Positions 34,190-46,499 of a stretch of 64,000 nt of DNA are shown piece by piece. The DNA is taken from positions 41,483 through 105,482 of the forward strand of contig WTPW01000677.1 of assembly GCA_009809945.1 (NCBI GenBank), in the 5' to 3' direction. The stretch comes from Gigaspora margarita (Eukaryota > Glomeromycota > Glomeromycetes > Diversisporales > Gigasporaceae). The translations under genes and the position numbers were made by a program. Each line of letters begins with the position of its first letter. Position 1 is the first letter of the stretch. The notes beneath the pieces are model-generated. The model had not been told where the DNA came from. It ran no database searches and was given only the letters and a program-made list of their open reading frames with translations.

Positions 34190-36721
34190 TCAACCATATT
34201 TGATTTCGAAAATGAGAACATTATAGATAGTCATGAAGAAAGTGCAAATATTGACCATGATGAGATAGATGATGATACAGAAGATGAGTTAGATGTGTTA
34301 AAATTAACCAAGGATAAATCATTTGATACGTGGGAAATTGCAGAATCTTACCTTGAACAGTATGGAAAACAAGAAGGATTTTCTTTATGAAAACGCTGTC
34401 GTGTTGCTGATCCTACAGATAAAAGCATAACACGTCGTCGCACTTATGAATGTTCACACGGACGTACACATGAAGCTGAAAAGAATGTTTTAGCAGAAAA
34501 TAGAAGGGAAAGGGAATCAGAGATGATTGATTGCCCTTGGCACATTAATCTATCCTTTCCTAAAATGGGCAATAGTGTTCGAATAAATACTATTGTTGGT
34601 GAACATAACTACCCAATGAATCCACTTATTACAGAAACGGCACCAAGATTTCGTCACTTGACAGATGAGATGTATGAAAAAATTAAGTTTTGGACAGTTG
34701 AAGGGAGATTGGGTGCGTCAACGCAGTATAATCTACTTGCTGCATTGTTTCCTGAAAAAAAATTAACAAAAAGGATCTGAGTAATGCCATACAATATTAT
34801 AAGAAACAGCTGAAACCTCAAAAAAATGATGCCTGTCAAACATTAGCTGATTTGTATCAGAAAAAAGAGAATGATCCATTATGGATAGTGAGGCCAAGAA
34901 TTGACTCGGATGAAAGACGGTTAACGGCATTATTTTGGATGTCTCCCTCTCAAATACGTGCTTATGAATGGTTTCATGATGTTATAGTTATTGACACAAC
35001 ATCAAAAACAAACCAGTTCGATATGGTTCTATTTATGGTTACAGTTGTTGATAATGATTTCAGAAATTTAATTGTAGCAGTGGCACTTTTGGAGGATGAA
35101 ACTGAAGCGACCTTTGCCTGGATTTTAAATGAATTAAAAATGGCCTGTGATATTACTCCAAAAGTGATATACTCAGATTTAGATCCTGCCTTAATAGCCG
35201 CTATACGTAATAACTATCCAGAAACTTGTCTTTTCCATTGCATATTCCATATCGATCTTAATTTGAAAAAAAACCTTAGAAAAAAGTTGCATGATCAGTT
35301 TGAATTATTCTGGCGCAAATTTTTAGCAATGCGAAATACCTTATGCCATAGACAATTTGAAGTCAGATGGGCCGAACTTATTAAGGAATTTCCTGCTTGT
35401 AAACAATATTTAACACATATATTATATTCTTGTAAAGAGAGTTGGGCAAGCTATGTAATTAACAGGTATTTTACTGAGGGAATCCAAAGCACACAAAGAG
35501 CGAAAACTTCTAACAGGATTATAAAAGAGAAGCTTAGTTGAAATTCATAGTTGGCTGATGTCGTTGAACAAATTCAAACAACTTTTAATAATCAGTCAAA
35601 AAGAGCGTTAGTTAATGAACATAAAAACAAAATACCAACCAGAGGCTTGCCTACTATAATGGAAGAATATTTTCTAGAAATAATCAAGCTATTGCAAGAA
35701 TATCTTATGCCGCAAATCTTCCAGAAGCAATGTAACCAGATATCATATTCACTTTGTTATGATGTTTTTTTTGTCGATGATTGGTCTACATTATTAGAGG
35801 TATATATGGACAATCTGCTCTATAAGTTCAAAATTGAAACTGGTTACGTATATCTTTTTTTTTTTTTTTTTTTTTTTTTTTTAGGCGACAGATGATACAG
35901 ATGATACTTATCAGTCGGATATAGACAGAGAAGATGACTACGATCAACCCCAGACCTTGTTTTCTTCATTAATTAGTTATGTGTCATATAATAATATTAA
36001 AGAAGTATGAAAAGTTGCTAGACATAGAGCTCAACAGACAATACCTCAATATATAATTGTGCTTGACGATGGGTCCCATTTATGTACTTGCCTTTGGCTT
36101 ATTAACCGAGGCATTGTCTGTAGACACTTTTTTAAAGTCATGTCTTATTCTCAAAACATATGCTTTCATATCATGCTTATTCCATAGCGATGGTATAATG
36201 ATAAAAAGGCTAGTATCGAACAACAAATTCATCATTCAATTCCAGTATATCAACTTGTTGAAAACAAGTTGAACCAACTTCCACCTCAGCCACTATCATT
36301 TAACCATTTGGAAAATATTAGAGAAACAGTTTATATTGAACATAAGCGAAGTCCTAAACAGAAGTATGGTCTCAGGATAGGCTATGCTAAAAAAGCTCTT
36401 GACTACGCAATTCAAGCAGATAATGTTGACAAATTTGTTAATTACCTGGAAAAGTTTATTGAAAGGACGAAAGCTGAAATAGATGAAGAGAGTACCAAAA
36501 ATATAATCATTGGTGATCCAATACGTGTAAAGCACAAAGGGCGTCAACCTAAGCGTTATAGATCAGAAGGTGAAGATTTACCAAGAAAAAAGAAATTACG
36601 AAATATTCAAGATACAAGTAATGTTGCTGAAAGTTCTACAGGTTCTAGTAATGCAAAAAGTGTGAGACATTGCCAAAAATGCAGACAATCAGGTCATTAT
36701 GCACCGCGCTGTCCAAATTAG
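34190..36721 (+). pseudogene. FAR1/MULE transposase relic
   Basis: In order: an acidic N-terminus; a FAR1-type zinc-binding region (SFDTWEIAESYLEQYGK ... RRTYECSHG ... IDCPWHINLSF); a MULE transposase core with DTTSKTNQF and YSDLDPAL around the first two acidic positions; FHCIFHIDLNLKKNL; a SWIM motif CTCLWLINRGIVCRHF; and a C-terminal CCHC knuckle CQKCRQSGHYAPRC. Lesions: TGA 34388-34390, a 1-base frameshift in A-rich sequence at about 34757-34775, TGA 35539-35541, TAG 35548-35550, TGA 36008-36010 and TAG 36185-36187. In STQRAKTSN (about 35503) Lys stands where family members usually carry the third catalytic Glu. The T-run at 35848-35884 starts GTATAT and ends TTAG, so it may be a 37-nt intron or an expanded homopolymer. 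No terminal inverted repeats were identified around it. Non-functional. Confidence 0.85.
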
Positions 36722-37393
36722 TGCAAATAATGATAATTGCGCTATATATAGATATGTTACATATGATATTACCAGTTTGCATTTAAGCTATTTATGTAAC
36801 TAGCAAATATTGCTATCATGTGAAATTGAAAAATTCTTTAATAGTACAGGCGTAATATTCACATACAAATAAGCACCATTTACTCTAATACTAACTTTAA
36901 TTTTAGCCCAGGCTATTGCTGTTTATAAATTATGTGCCCATACTTTTCCCAAAGTTTAATTGTCATACAGTATGGACATAATACAAAGGCGAGTATCAAA
37001 TATAGTAGAAGTCATACTATACTAATTCTGTTATTAGTATAGTATATACCACGAACTTCTATTCATACCGGTACTGTTTAAAATAATAGTATAGGACCTG
37101 AGAAATAGTTACGTTGTTGATGCAGATCTTACTTAGTTAGAGTTAGTGATAGTTTGTTTATATTTTAGATAGCAATCTGTATCAATAACGTAGCAAGTTT
37201 TTATCACAGTAAACCGGATAAATTACTATGTCGCGCTCTACCCAAGTACAATCACTATATCGCAGGTTTCACCTGTCGTAAAATAATTTTACCGACAGCT
37301 TATTTAGTCCAAAGTATTAATTGATTAGATGTACGATACTGCCAAATAAGCTGTTGAGAAGTACTTATTTTAATATTTAACTTGTTTTGGCTT
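36722..37393. other. 3' flank of the MULE relic
   Basis: No gene is supported. An inverted pair (GTTACGTTGTTGATGCAGAT at 37109 and ATCTGTATCAATAACGTAGC at about 37173) marks a short hairpin element. Confidence 0.5.
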
Positions 37394-37403
37394 GGCTATG
37401 CTA

Positions 37404-37690
37404 GAAAACATCTATGTACCCCCCAATGATTTTTTACCATTTTTTGACTAAAATTAGGGTTAGGACAGTTAAGGTTAGTTTAGGGTAAGAGGAGCTATAT
37501 ACATGTAAAATCGCCTTCCAACACTTTTTATTAATATTTTAAGATGGGTTTAGGCTACCGTTTCTTATATTTTTTGTAATTTTCGCTTTTCTTTGCTTTG
37601 TTTTGTTTTTTTGGGCTGATCCGGGATGGTCAAATTTACACAATTTGATTGGTTGATCGTCAAATAATTGGGGGGCACATAGATGCATGC
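37404..37690. mobile_element. Mutator-like MITE Z (10-bp target duplication)
   Basis: Ends GAAAACATCTATGTACCCCC and, from the right, GCATGCATCTATGTGCCCCC, flanked by identical GGCTATGCTA at 37394-37403 and 37691-37700. A 9-10-bp duplication fits the Mutator superfamily. The perfect duplication suggests a fairly recent insertion. It lies 0.7 kb downstream of the MULE relic, but its termini were not found around that relic. Confidence 0.8.
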
Positions 37691-37700
37691 GGCTATGCTA

Positions 37701-39228
37701 TACGTTTATATTAAAATTCTAATAAATTATTATATTGTTATTATTTGATATTATTGATTAATATAAAATCACGTGATGAGGTGATTTCACCCGGGGGCAA
37801 GTTAGCAATATCCTAAAATAAATAAATATTATTTTAAAAGAATAATATTTATACTTATTATATGCACATATTAAAAAATTCACATGTAAAAAAAATATAA
37901 AAAATATATTGATTATTATCTTCAAATGCTATCACTATTAATTAATTGAATTTGTCAAGTAATTAAATTTTTAATAGACAGATTAAATATTTGTTTAGAA
38001 GTAACGTTTATTTAATAAAACAAGTAATAAACTAATAATTTGAATAAAATCTATAATAATAACAGGTAATAATACAATATGTTGATACAACTTATGTAGC
38101 ATTTAATAATCGGCCTGTTCAATCTCATACTGATCAGTTCTAATTGGTCCTGAACCACAATCCGGTCAAACTTTTTAAAGATCACCAGTCTTTGCACCTA
38201 TTAATAGCCTAGTCACGAGGCTCTAATATGAGCTCATGGGATTAGAATCAATCATTATGACATTTCAGAAATCAATCATGGGGTATAAAGATGATTTAGC
38301 ACAGAGCAACCCGGCTTTTGTTTAATCAAATATAAGATAAAACCTCTATATAATACATATAGAATAAAGATATTCAAACTAATTTAATTAATGCTATATG
38401 CTATTGGTTGGTCTTACAAAGATCTAGAACTAGCCAAGAACTGATTTATCTGCTTTCACGCCAATTTTATGTAGATCAAATATATATGACACCAATTTTT
38501 TGATAAAATTATATGTAACAATAAGATGCCAATTTTATAGCTTACATAATAAATTACATAAATTTTTTAAATTTTAATGTCTTATAATTTTGATATTTGA
38601 ACTTTTTAAAAAATTTTAAACGATAAGTTTGATAGAGCTAAAGATAAAGATTTATTTTTATCAGTTATTTATTAAATAAATCTTTAGATATTATAGTTAT
38701 AAGATTTTAAAAAAGCAATCAGAATTTGATGAGAAGTGACTTGGCACACCATAAAAAAAAGACTTTAAGCAAGAATATGATAGTGGATATGTAGTTATTA
38801 TGTTCTTATTATCAAAAAATCTTAAAGAGAGTGTTGAAAAACTTATTTTTTGGTTCATTGCCTAGTCAGCTATATCAATTTTGTCAACAAAAGTAAACTT
38901 CCACCAGAATTTTTTGTACCAAGGGCACCAACTGCCAGTTATCTTGCAAAACTAATACTTTTGGCTTGCGTGCTGAATATACAAAGAAGTTCCAAAAGCA
39001 AAGAGAAGAAAAGAAGTTGACCTTTATAAAACCAGTATTATAGTTGCTTTGTCTTTTACCAAAAAATTTTTTGTTTTTCTTTTGTTCAAAAATTTGGACA
39101 AGTAATCAACAGAAAGAGTTGTGGTCTAATTTTTTTATTGTATCAATATCCAACAAATTTAGTATAGTATTTTTACAAAATATATCTGCTAATACTTTAC
39201 TAAATATATTAACTTGGTGTATTTACTA
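37701..39228. other. AT-rich intergenic sequence
   Basis: No gene is supported. Contains GTGATTTCACCCGGGGGCAA near 37780 and short palindromes (TCTAATTGGTCCTGAACCAC region near 38138). Confidence 0.45.
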
Positions 39229-39801
39229 CAGTGGAATTCACCTAAAGCCATCACTTTTTAATTATAAAAATCTTTAAATTGTTATAACTCTTTAAAAACA
39301 AACAATATTTAAAAAATTTTTTGATAATTTAATAGCTTATTGTTTAAATTATTAATCTATCAATAAATTTTTTAAATATCTTTTATTTTTACAGTTGAAC
39401 CTCCCAAAACCAATCCTGCCAAATCCTATAACCTGTCAAATCTGATAAATAATTAATCCACCAAGTCCGTTTTTGTTATATGAATCTATATAGTTTATAA
39501 TGATTTCAAAATTGATAACTTCAATACTAATACAAGACCTGTCCACCATGCATACTGGTTTGAAGAGGTTCAACTATAAACCATTATATTAATTTAAATT
39601 TATATATGTTTCAAAAATTTTGGCATTTATATATAAAAAACATAACAAAATTTGAATTTATTAACAAAAATTTATATGTTATTAATTAATTTTAAAATTG
39701 TATTAAGTTTTTTTGCATTTTTATTGAATAATTAGGCTACACTGCAGCTAAAAAATTGGTGCCTATATATAAAATATGTTGGCTTTAGGTGAATTCCACT
39801 G
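39229..39801. mobile_element. MITE family T, copy 2, with a nested insertion
   Basis: Perfect 20+ nt inverted ends (CAGTGGAATTCACCTAAAGC), TA at 39227-39228 and 39802-39803. Reverse-complement collinear with 3690-4076. Subtracting the 185-bp insertion and its TA leaves 386 bp, against 387 bp in copy 1. Confidence 0.9.
39392..39576. mobile_element. MITE U, nested in family T (TA duplication)
   Basis: Ends CAGTTGAACCTCCCAAAACC and, from the right, TAGTTGAACCTCTTCAAACC. TA at 39390-39391 and 39577-39578. Family T copy 1 shows the empty site (AGTTTAAAAATAAAAGA at about 3910), with one TA where this copy has two flanking the insertion. Confidence 0.9.
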
Positions 39802-39901
39802 TAGTGCTTTTTTATTTTCTAATTTAAGATTATTGCAACTAAAATTCAAATTAGCACAATATTTTTATAAAATCATCTATTAATTCTAATTCAAAACTAT
39901 T

Positions 39902-40110
39902 AGGGTACATCTATAAATAATAGTATTTATTTCACATAGTAGCTTTTTTAAAATTTATGTTTATATATAAACTTTTACAAAATTTTAAATATGACACAGT
40001 AATACAATATAAATGATTTTGGTGCTATTTGATTTTTTCAATAAGACAAATCTAATAATACTAAAATTAATTTATTTGGACTACTAGATCAAAAAATATT
40101 TAAAAAAAGA
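39902..40110. mobile_element. Degraded family-A fragment
   Basis: GGGTACATCTATAAATAATA, ACATAGTAGCTTTTT, ATTTTGGTGCTATTTGATTT and AGACAAATCTAATAATACTA follow the order of family A copies 1 and 2; the right terminus is missing. Confidence 0.55.
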
Positions 40111-40295
40111 TTATATAATCCTCTTATAATAAATTATTGTTTTGTTACAAAGTGTCCTGTACATTTTTACCAATCATTTAAACATGTGAAAATTAGATAG
40201 CATAAATAGTCATGATTATATATCATAAAAAATTCACAATATTGATTATATCAAATGTATATTATTAGTATTAATGGTCCTTATATCATATATAA

Positions 40296-40418
40296 AATTG
40301 GCAATAGAGCTAATAAAGTTCAATAGTTGTGCAAATAGAGCCCAAAAAGCTAGTATTTATTGGCTCTATTGGTTTCATATATAGCTCTATTGGGCTTTAT
40401 TAACTTCATTGCCAATTC
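40296..40418. repeat. Hairpin element
   Basis: TTGGCAATAGAGCTAATAAA at the left and TTTATTAACTTCATTGCCAA at the right, with inner CAATAGTTGTGC / GGCTCTATTGG pairs: a near-complete palindrome of about 120 bp. Confidence 0.6.
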
Positions 40419-41078
40419 TGATCATATAGTATTATATTTAATAGCTTGTTTAATAGTTATAAGAGCATAAATAAATTTTAACTTTTAAGGATATATGTTT
40501 ATAAAAATAATTTATAGTAATAAATCAATTATGAATAAATAATAAATCTGTTACATATTAATTATACAAATGATTATAGTTGTATATTTGATATTAAAAT
40601 AGTATCATTATAACTGATAAATCTTTTTATGTTCTAATTATAATTTTTGGATATAGCAAATCAAAAATGATAAAGTTAATTAAAATTTTTTTAATAATAA
40701 ATCAGTTATTAATTAATTTATTTTTTTTAAAAACATTTAGTTTCATTCATTATATGCATTTTGTATTTTTAAAATTGGATTAACTAAAATATAAATAGTA
40801 TTAATAATATGCATTATATACTGTATATTGCCAAAATAGTAAGATTTATAATAGTATTATAAGATAAAAACCATAATAATTCCAATATGAACAATCTTAA
40901 CTCTAACTTCATATTGTGATTATTAGAATAGCATACAAATTTGTAAAAGAATTTTTAATTATAATTCATAATAGAAACTACAATAATTTGATCAAACTTT
41001 ACTTTCAAATATATTATTTGTTAAATAAGTTTGTAACAAAATTTTTTATAATAATTTATAATAGAAATTATGGTAATA

Positions 41079-41486
41079 TAGTGCATGACACCTAAAGACT
41101 AAAATGCATAATTTGTTCTATTTTGAAAAAAATTATAATGAATTGTGATGTTTTGTTGATTTCTTGTATTTTGATTGGTTAAAAAAAATTTTTTTTTAAC
41201 GGCTAAAATTTATTAATTAACAAAATTTTTACAAATTAGCCAATAAACAAAGACCAAAACATGTGACTTGTCCTATTTTTGTTAATTTTTTAATGTATTA
41301 TATAAAAATTAAGTGCTTTTAAAATGTATAAATCAAGAATATAAAATAATTATTTTTAAAATAAAGCTGCTAAGTTGTAGTAAATTAACTTAGCTACAAT
41401 ATAGTGGCTTTCTTTTTTTTATATCTTTTCTGTATCATGAGCTATTAAATTTTGAAATTATTTTAGTCTTTAGGTATCATGCACTG
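41079..41486. mobile_element. MITE Y (TA target duplication)
   Basis: Ends TAGTGCATGACACCTAAAGA and, from the right, CAGTGCATGATACCTAAAGA, TA at 41077-41078 and 41487-41488. The flanks joined resemble the uninterrupted host sequence near 46845-46870 (CTAATACAAAATAATTTAC). Confidence 0.75.
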
Positions 41487-41499
41487 TACTAATATAAAA

Positions 41500-43066
41500 T
41501 AATTCACTTTTTTGTTATTACTGGAATAGTAAGTTCTGTAGCAGAATTTAAAAATTGAGTTTCATTTATTATGAGCACTTTGTATCTTTAAATTAAATTA
41601 AATGAAATATGAATAACATTAATAATATGCATAAGTAAGTTACATACTATGTAACACTATAAAAGTAGGATTTGTAATAGTAATATACTAGGAAAATAGG
41701 AACTGTTGTTAGTCCAGAGCAATAAGAAAAAATTTGTATAAAATCAATATTTATTTTTTATATTTTATTATTAAAACTTTGCGAAGATCTGTCATCTTGT
41801 CAGTGGTTACCAAAAAAATTTTGTAGAATTCATTAGATAAATAAATATAGTGCAAATTGGTACAGATTTTTTAATAAAGATCTGTGCATATCTGTGACCC
41901 TAGTATCAGTTTCCAATCATATGCAAAACTAATCAAACAAGATACTATAATAATTACCCAAGTTTTTTAATTTATAACACAATTACAATTATATTTGTTT
42001 ATTATAATTAAAATTTTATTTATTTTTAATTTTTTTTTGTATCGCACATAATGAATACTGTTATGCAAAAAATGTTTCTATATAGTAACAAATATCATGC
42101 TAACCAAATCCCTGCACTACAAATTCTAAACCAACATTCACTAACACTATCTTTATAACAATAACAAAGTTTCTTTTTGTTCTTTTCAACTCCAGTTCCA
42201 TATTTGTAAACCTATAGTGCTCTCATTTTTGTGGCTTTTTAATAATAAATGAATACTTTATATGTATCTCTTTCAAGTCCAATTCTATTGTAATAACAAC
42301 CTCCAACACTATATAATAATAATGATATTGAAAACAATATAGCAAATAAAAAATGATAGCATAGCAAGTGTGAAATAGGATTTAACAAATATGAAACCAC
42401 CAAGTATAAAGTAAGAATGTAGCACCAATAACCAATATACCAGTAAAATGAATTCAGCATTAAACAATGACACTAACATAATAGGTTGGTTAGTAAAAGA
42501 AAAAAATAAATACAATAACAAAAAAAAAGGCTATACTTATCAATAGAACAAGCTTCACCAGACAAATAACAAGAGTATCTCTTTTGACTTCAATTTCATT
42601 ATATAGCAAGAGTAAAATGGTACCCAATAGTTATACTAACAAAAACTCAATATCAACCCTATAATCATGCGGTACCAAAAACTAATACATGATAATATAC
42701 CAGCAAAATGAATTTAATACTAACAAACAATAGTCTAGTTAATAAAAAGAAAATTTAATAAAATAACAAAAAAAAAAAAAGATTATACTTATTAATCAAA
42801 TGATCCCTAAGTGCAATTTTACTAGAAAAATGATACTATACCAGAAACATATAAAGTCTCAATAAGAATTAAAAATTTAGCACAAAAAATTTCAGAACAA
42901 AGCAGAGTCACCAGTTTGAGAATGTATGTTGGCACTTGCAACTAATACATAAATACTATAAAAGCTAATTTACCAAATATGAAAAAAACTTGTTAGTACT
43001 GTAGTATTGTAATAAAAAAAAGAGAAAAAAGTGATAAAAAAATTTTACTTATATTTTAAATCCATA
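41500..43066. other. AT-rich intergenic sequence
   Basis: Repeated fragments (ATAGTAAGTTCTGTAGCAGA; CATGCTAACCAAATCCCTGC) without coding potential. The two overlapping minus-strand ORFs at 42239-42521 are hydrophobic by composition and show no conservation signal by eye. Confidence 0.45.
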
Positions 43067-43068
43067 TA

Positions 43069-43628
43069 CCATATGTGTCTGAAAATAAGCTATCTTTTTT
43101 GGCCAAAAAATTACACAAAAAAATATTATTTTCAAAATATTGAAGTTTTTGAAAAACTTAAAAAACGTACTAATAAAAGTTGTCTAAATGATATCAAATT
43201 TTTATTGTAGGTGTATTTTGATGTTCTGAACAAGTTGGGGGGAGATCAATAGAAAGCAGGCAAATATTTTCTAAGTAAAAGTTTTTTAAACTTTAAATCA
43301 AAATATCTTAACAATTATCAAACCAAATCTAATAAAACTTTTTTTATTCTAAATCTATATAGTTATAAAATTAAAATAAAAAAATTTTTATTAAATTTGA
43401 TTTGATAATTGCTAAGGTATTTCAATTTAAAATTTTAAAAAAAGCTAATAAAAACAATTTGCCTGTTTTCTATTGACTTCACCCCAGTTTACTTAATGGC
43501 ACTTTTGAGATTAACTTAGTAATATTTAAACTTTTATATATAGCAACTACCAATAGGTTTTTTAAAAATTTTGAAAAAAATCAGAGGTAGCTTATTTTAG
43601 GTAGTAGCTTATTTTTAAACATATATGG
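43069..43628. mobile_element. MITE family M, copy 2, with a nested insertion
   Basis: Ends CCATATGTGTCTGAAAATAA and, from the right, CCATATATGTTTAAAAATAA, TA at 43067-43068 and 43629-43630. Collinear with 599-923 apart from the family-L insertion at 43237-43485. Confidence 0.8.
43237..43485. mobile_element. MITE family L, copy 2 (AGTT duplication)
   Basis: Ends GGGGGGAGATCAATAGAAAG and, from the right, GGGGTGAAGTCAATAGAAAA. AGTT at 43233-43236 and 43486-43489. Family M copy 1 (reverse complement GAATAAGTTTACTTAATAG) gives the empty site. Internally palindromic with an AATTTTATAACTATATAG centre. A third, interrupted copy is probably at about 59100-59310. Confidence 0.8.
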
Positions 43629-43771
43629 TAACAAATATATATAATAAATATAATAAATAAAAAAATAGTATAACAAAAATTTTTATAAATAAATAAGAAT
43701 TAATTTATTTGTACTATAGGCTATATATAGCTGTACTATTAATATATAAAAAAATTTGTAGCTATATAAGT

Positions 43772-44508
43772 AGAGTTGTCAATAGGCCGGGTTGGGCCGG
43801 GTTTATCTAAACCCAAGCCTAGCTCATAGAATTATTAACCCGGCCCAAGCCGGCCCAATTCATCATGGGTTTGAAATATAAGCCCAACCTGGCCCAAGCT
43901 TAGCCCAACCCAACCCAAGCCCAACCCAAGCCTGGCCAAACCCAAGCCCGCCCAACTCAAGCCTGGCCCAACTCAAGCCCGGCCCAACAAGCCCATAATT
44001 TGCAAGTAGTATTACTAATTAATTAATCATTAACAATCAATTAGTTGTCTAATAAAATTATTATTAATTAGTTGACAACTTGACAACTAATTAATTTTTG
44101 ATTTGGAACACTAAGATAATTGTATTTTTCAAATAATTTAATTATTAAAATATAAATTCTTGAATCTATTATATTATACTAAAAATTACAAAATTTATCA
44201 AATTAACTAGAAATTATTTGGCTAACTAAACTAAAAAAACTATATATTACTATAGTTTAAAAGAAATAAAATTTTAATATCTAATTTAAATACAAAAGAC
44301 CTGTAACTAGTATAAACTATATATTTTTAATGGGTATTGTTGGGTTTTATCAGGCCTCTTTATAAAACCCAGGCCCGGCCTATTATTTTACAGGCCCAAC
44401 CCAAGCCCGGCCCAATTAACAACGGGCCTAAAATTTGGGCCCAATCCTGACCCAGGCCCAGCCCAACCCACAAATTATCAGGTTTGGCCCGGCCTATTGC
44501 AAATCCTA
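43772..44508. mobile_element. Mutator-like MITE G (9-bp target duplication)
   Basis: Ends AGAGTTGTCAATAGGCCGGG and, from the right, TAGGATTTGCAATAGGCCGG, flanked by TATATAAGT at 43763-43771 and 44509-44517. Both subterminal regions are rich in CCCAAGCCCGGCC units. A family-N fragment lies inside at about 44010-44115. Layout and duplication size match element D at 12707-14464. Confidence 0.75.
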
Positions 44509-44865
44509 TATATAAGTTAGGATTAGAATTAGATTTATATTAGAATTAGAATTATATTAAAAATAGGATTAAAGTTAGAATTAAAGTTAGAGTTTTTGGT
44601 GAGATTAGAGTAAAATCGTAAGAGGAGCATATTTACTTAGTAATACAACAAAGGTTACCCTAGTAAAATTTTAAGTACATAATATAGGCTACATGTAGCC
44701 AGGGCTATATATAAATAATTCTAATAAATAAAAAAAAGTATAGCGAAAAAAATTTTTTAATGATTAATAAAAAAAAACAAACAGTAGATTTATTTAATCT
44801 TTTAGTTTTTTTAAAAAAAATATGTATCATGTGATCAGATAGATGGACAATGATCTTAGATAGAT

Positions 44866-46476
44866 GCAAATCTTACATTTTTGATACTTCTAATTTACTT
44901 TTTTGATACTGATCGACATGCAGATCCTAGTAAAAATAAAAAATTTAAAAACTTTGAGTAAAGTTATCTCGACAACTACATGCTTGAATCTTATAAAATC
45001 TTTCGATTTGAATTCTATAGATTCATAGAATTCAAATAAAAAAAATTTTATCAAATTTAGCCATGAAGCTGTCGAAATATCTTCACTCAAAATTAAAAAA
45101 AATCAAAATGCTTATCAAAATAAAAGCTGCACCAAATTTTTCTTTAACTTTGAGCAAAGATATCTTGATAACCATCTGACCAAATTCGATAAAACTTTTT
45201 TGTTTGAATCCTATGGATTCATAAAATTTGAATAAAAAAATTTTCATCAAATTTAATCAAGTGACTATCAAAATACCTTCATTTAGCATTAAAGAAAAAT
45301 AAAACATCTTCAAATAAAAATTTTCTCACTAACTTTGAGCAAAGATATCTTGATAACGGTCTGTTCAAATTTTATAAAACTTTTTATCTTTCAATTATAT
45401 GCATTCATAAAATTTAAATAAAAAATTTTCATTGCATTTAGTCAAGTGGGCATTAAGATATTTTTACTCAAAGTTAGAAAGAAAATTTGATATTGATACA
45501 TATTTTGATTTTTTCTTTAAGCGAAAATATCCTTGATTAAATGCGATGAAATTTTTTTTTGAATTCTATAAATCCATAGAATTCAAATAATAAGTTTTAT
45601 TAAATTCAGTTAGATAGTTATTAATTACCAATCCGGATAAGATCGGCACTATAGCTATATTATTACTATATTTGAAATTGGGGATAAACAAATATATAAA
45701 CAATATATTAGTAAATCTGTAGTAGGCGTAATAAAAAGTTTTTTTATACTAAGTAAATATTATTTTTGGCTCTAAGTAAAGTTGCAGAGCAGGTTCTTGT
45801 TCGTCTACTGCCAAAATTTCATTAAAATCGGACTTGTAGATAAAAAGATATGAGTAAAAACGTCTTTAAAATTCTTTAAATCATATAATAATTTTATATA
45901 TACAGGCCTGATCCAGATTTTGTACTACCTTGTTTATATATTTGTTTTACCCAATTCTAAATATAGAAATATTGCCGATCTTATCCGGATTGGCAATTAA
46001 GATATCTTCGCTCAAAGTTAAAAAAAAAATTTGACATAACTTCTATTTTAATAGATGTTTTGATTTTTCTTTAAAGATATCTCAATAATACTTAACTAAA
46101 TTTGATAAGAAATTTTTTATTCGAATTTTATGAATCTATAAGATCTAAACAAAAAAAGTTTTATCAAATTTGGTCAGATGGTTATTGAGATATCTTCGCT
46201 CAAAGTTTAAAAAAAATTTGCTACAGCTTTTATTTTGATAGCTGTTTTGATTTTCTCTAATTTTGAGCAAAGATATCTCAACAACCACATGGTTAAATTC
46301 GATGAATTTTTTTATTTAAATTCTATAAATCCATAGAATTAAAATTGAAAAGGTTTATTAGGTAGTTGTTGAGATATCTTTACTCAAAGATTGTAAATTT
46401 TTTATTTTTACCAGGATCTGCATGTTGATCAGTATCAAAAAAGTAAGTGCAGGAGTATCAAAAACATAAGTTTTGC
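44866..46476. mobile_element. Foldback element P, copy 1, with a nested insertion
   Basis: Ends GCAAATCTTACATTTTTGAT and, from the right, GGCAAAACTTATGTTTTTGA, then TTGATACTGATCGACATGCA on both sides. The interior is made of repeated palindromic modules (CTTTGAGCAAAGATATCT ... ATTCTATGGATTCATA). The element at 45624-45997 interrupts one module. The left-end ORF is a product of the module. Confidence 0.75.
45624..45997. mobile_element. MITE Q, nested in P copy 1 (TA duplication)
   Basis: Ends ATTACCAATCCGGATAAGAT and, from the right, ATTGCCAATCCGGATAAGAT, TA at 45622-45623 and 45998-45999. Removing it joins GATAGTTATTAAGATATCTT, which continues the host module. Interior is non-coding. Confidence 0.85.
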
Positions 46477-46499
46477 CAAACAGATAGACAATTTTGCTA

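Noticed and set aside
35551..35895. 114-codon ORF ending in poly-phenylalanine as a separate gene
   Set aside because: In frame with the transposase and continuing it; the Phe run is the T-homopolymer.
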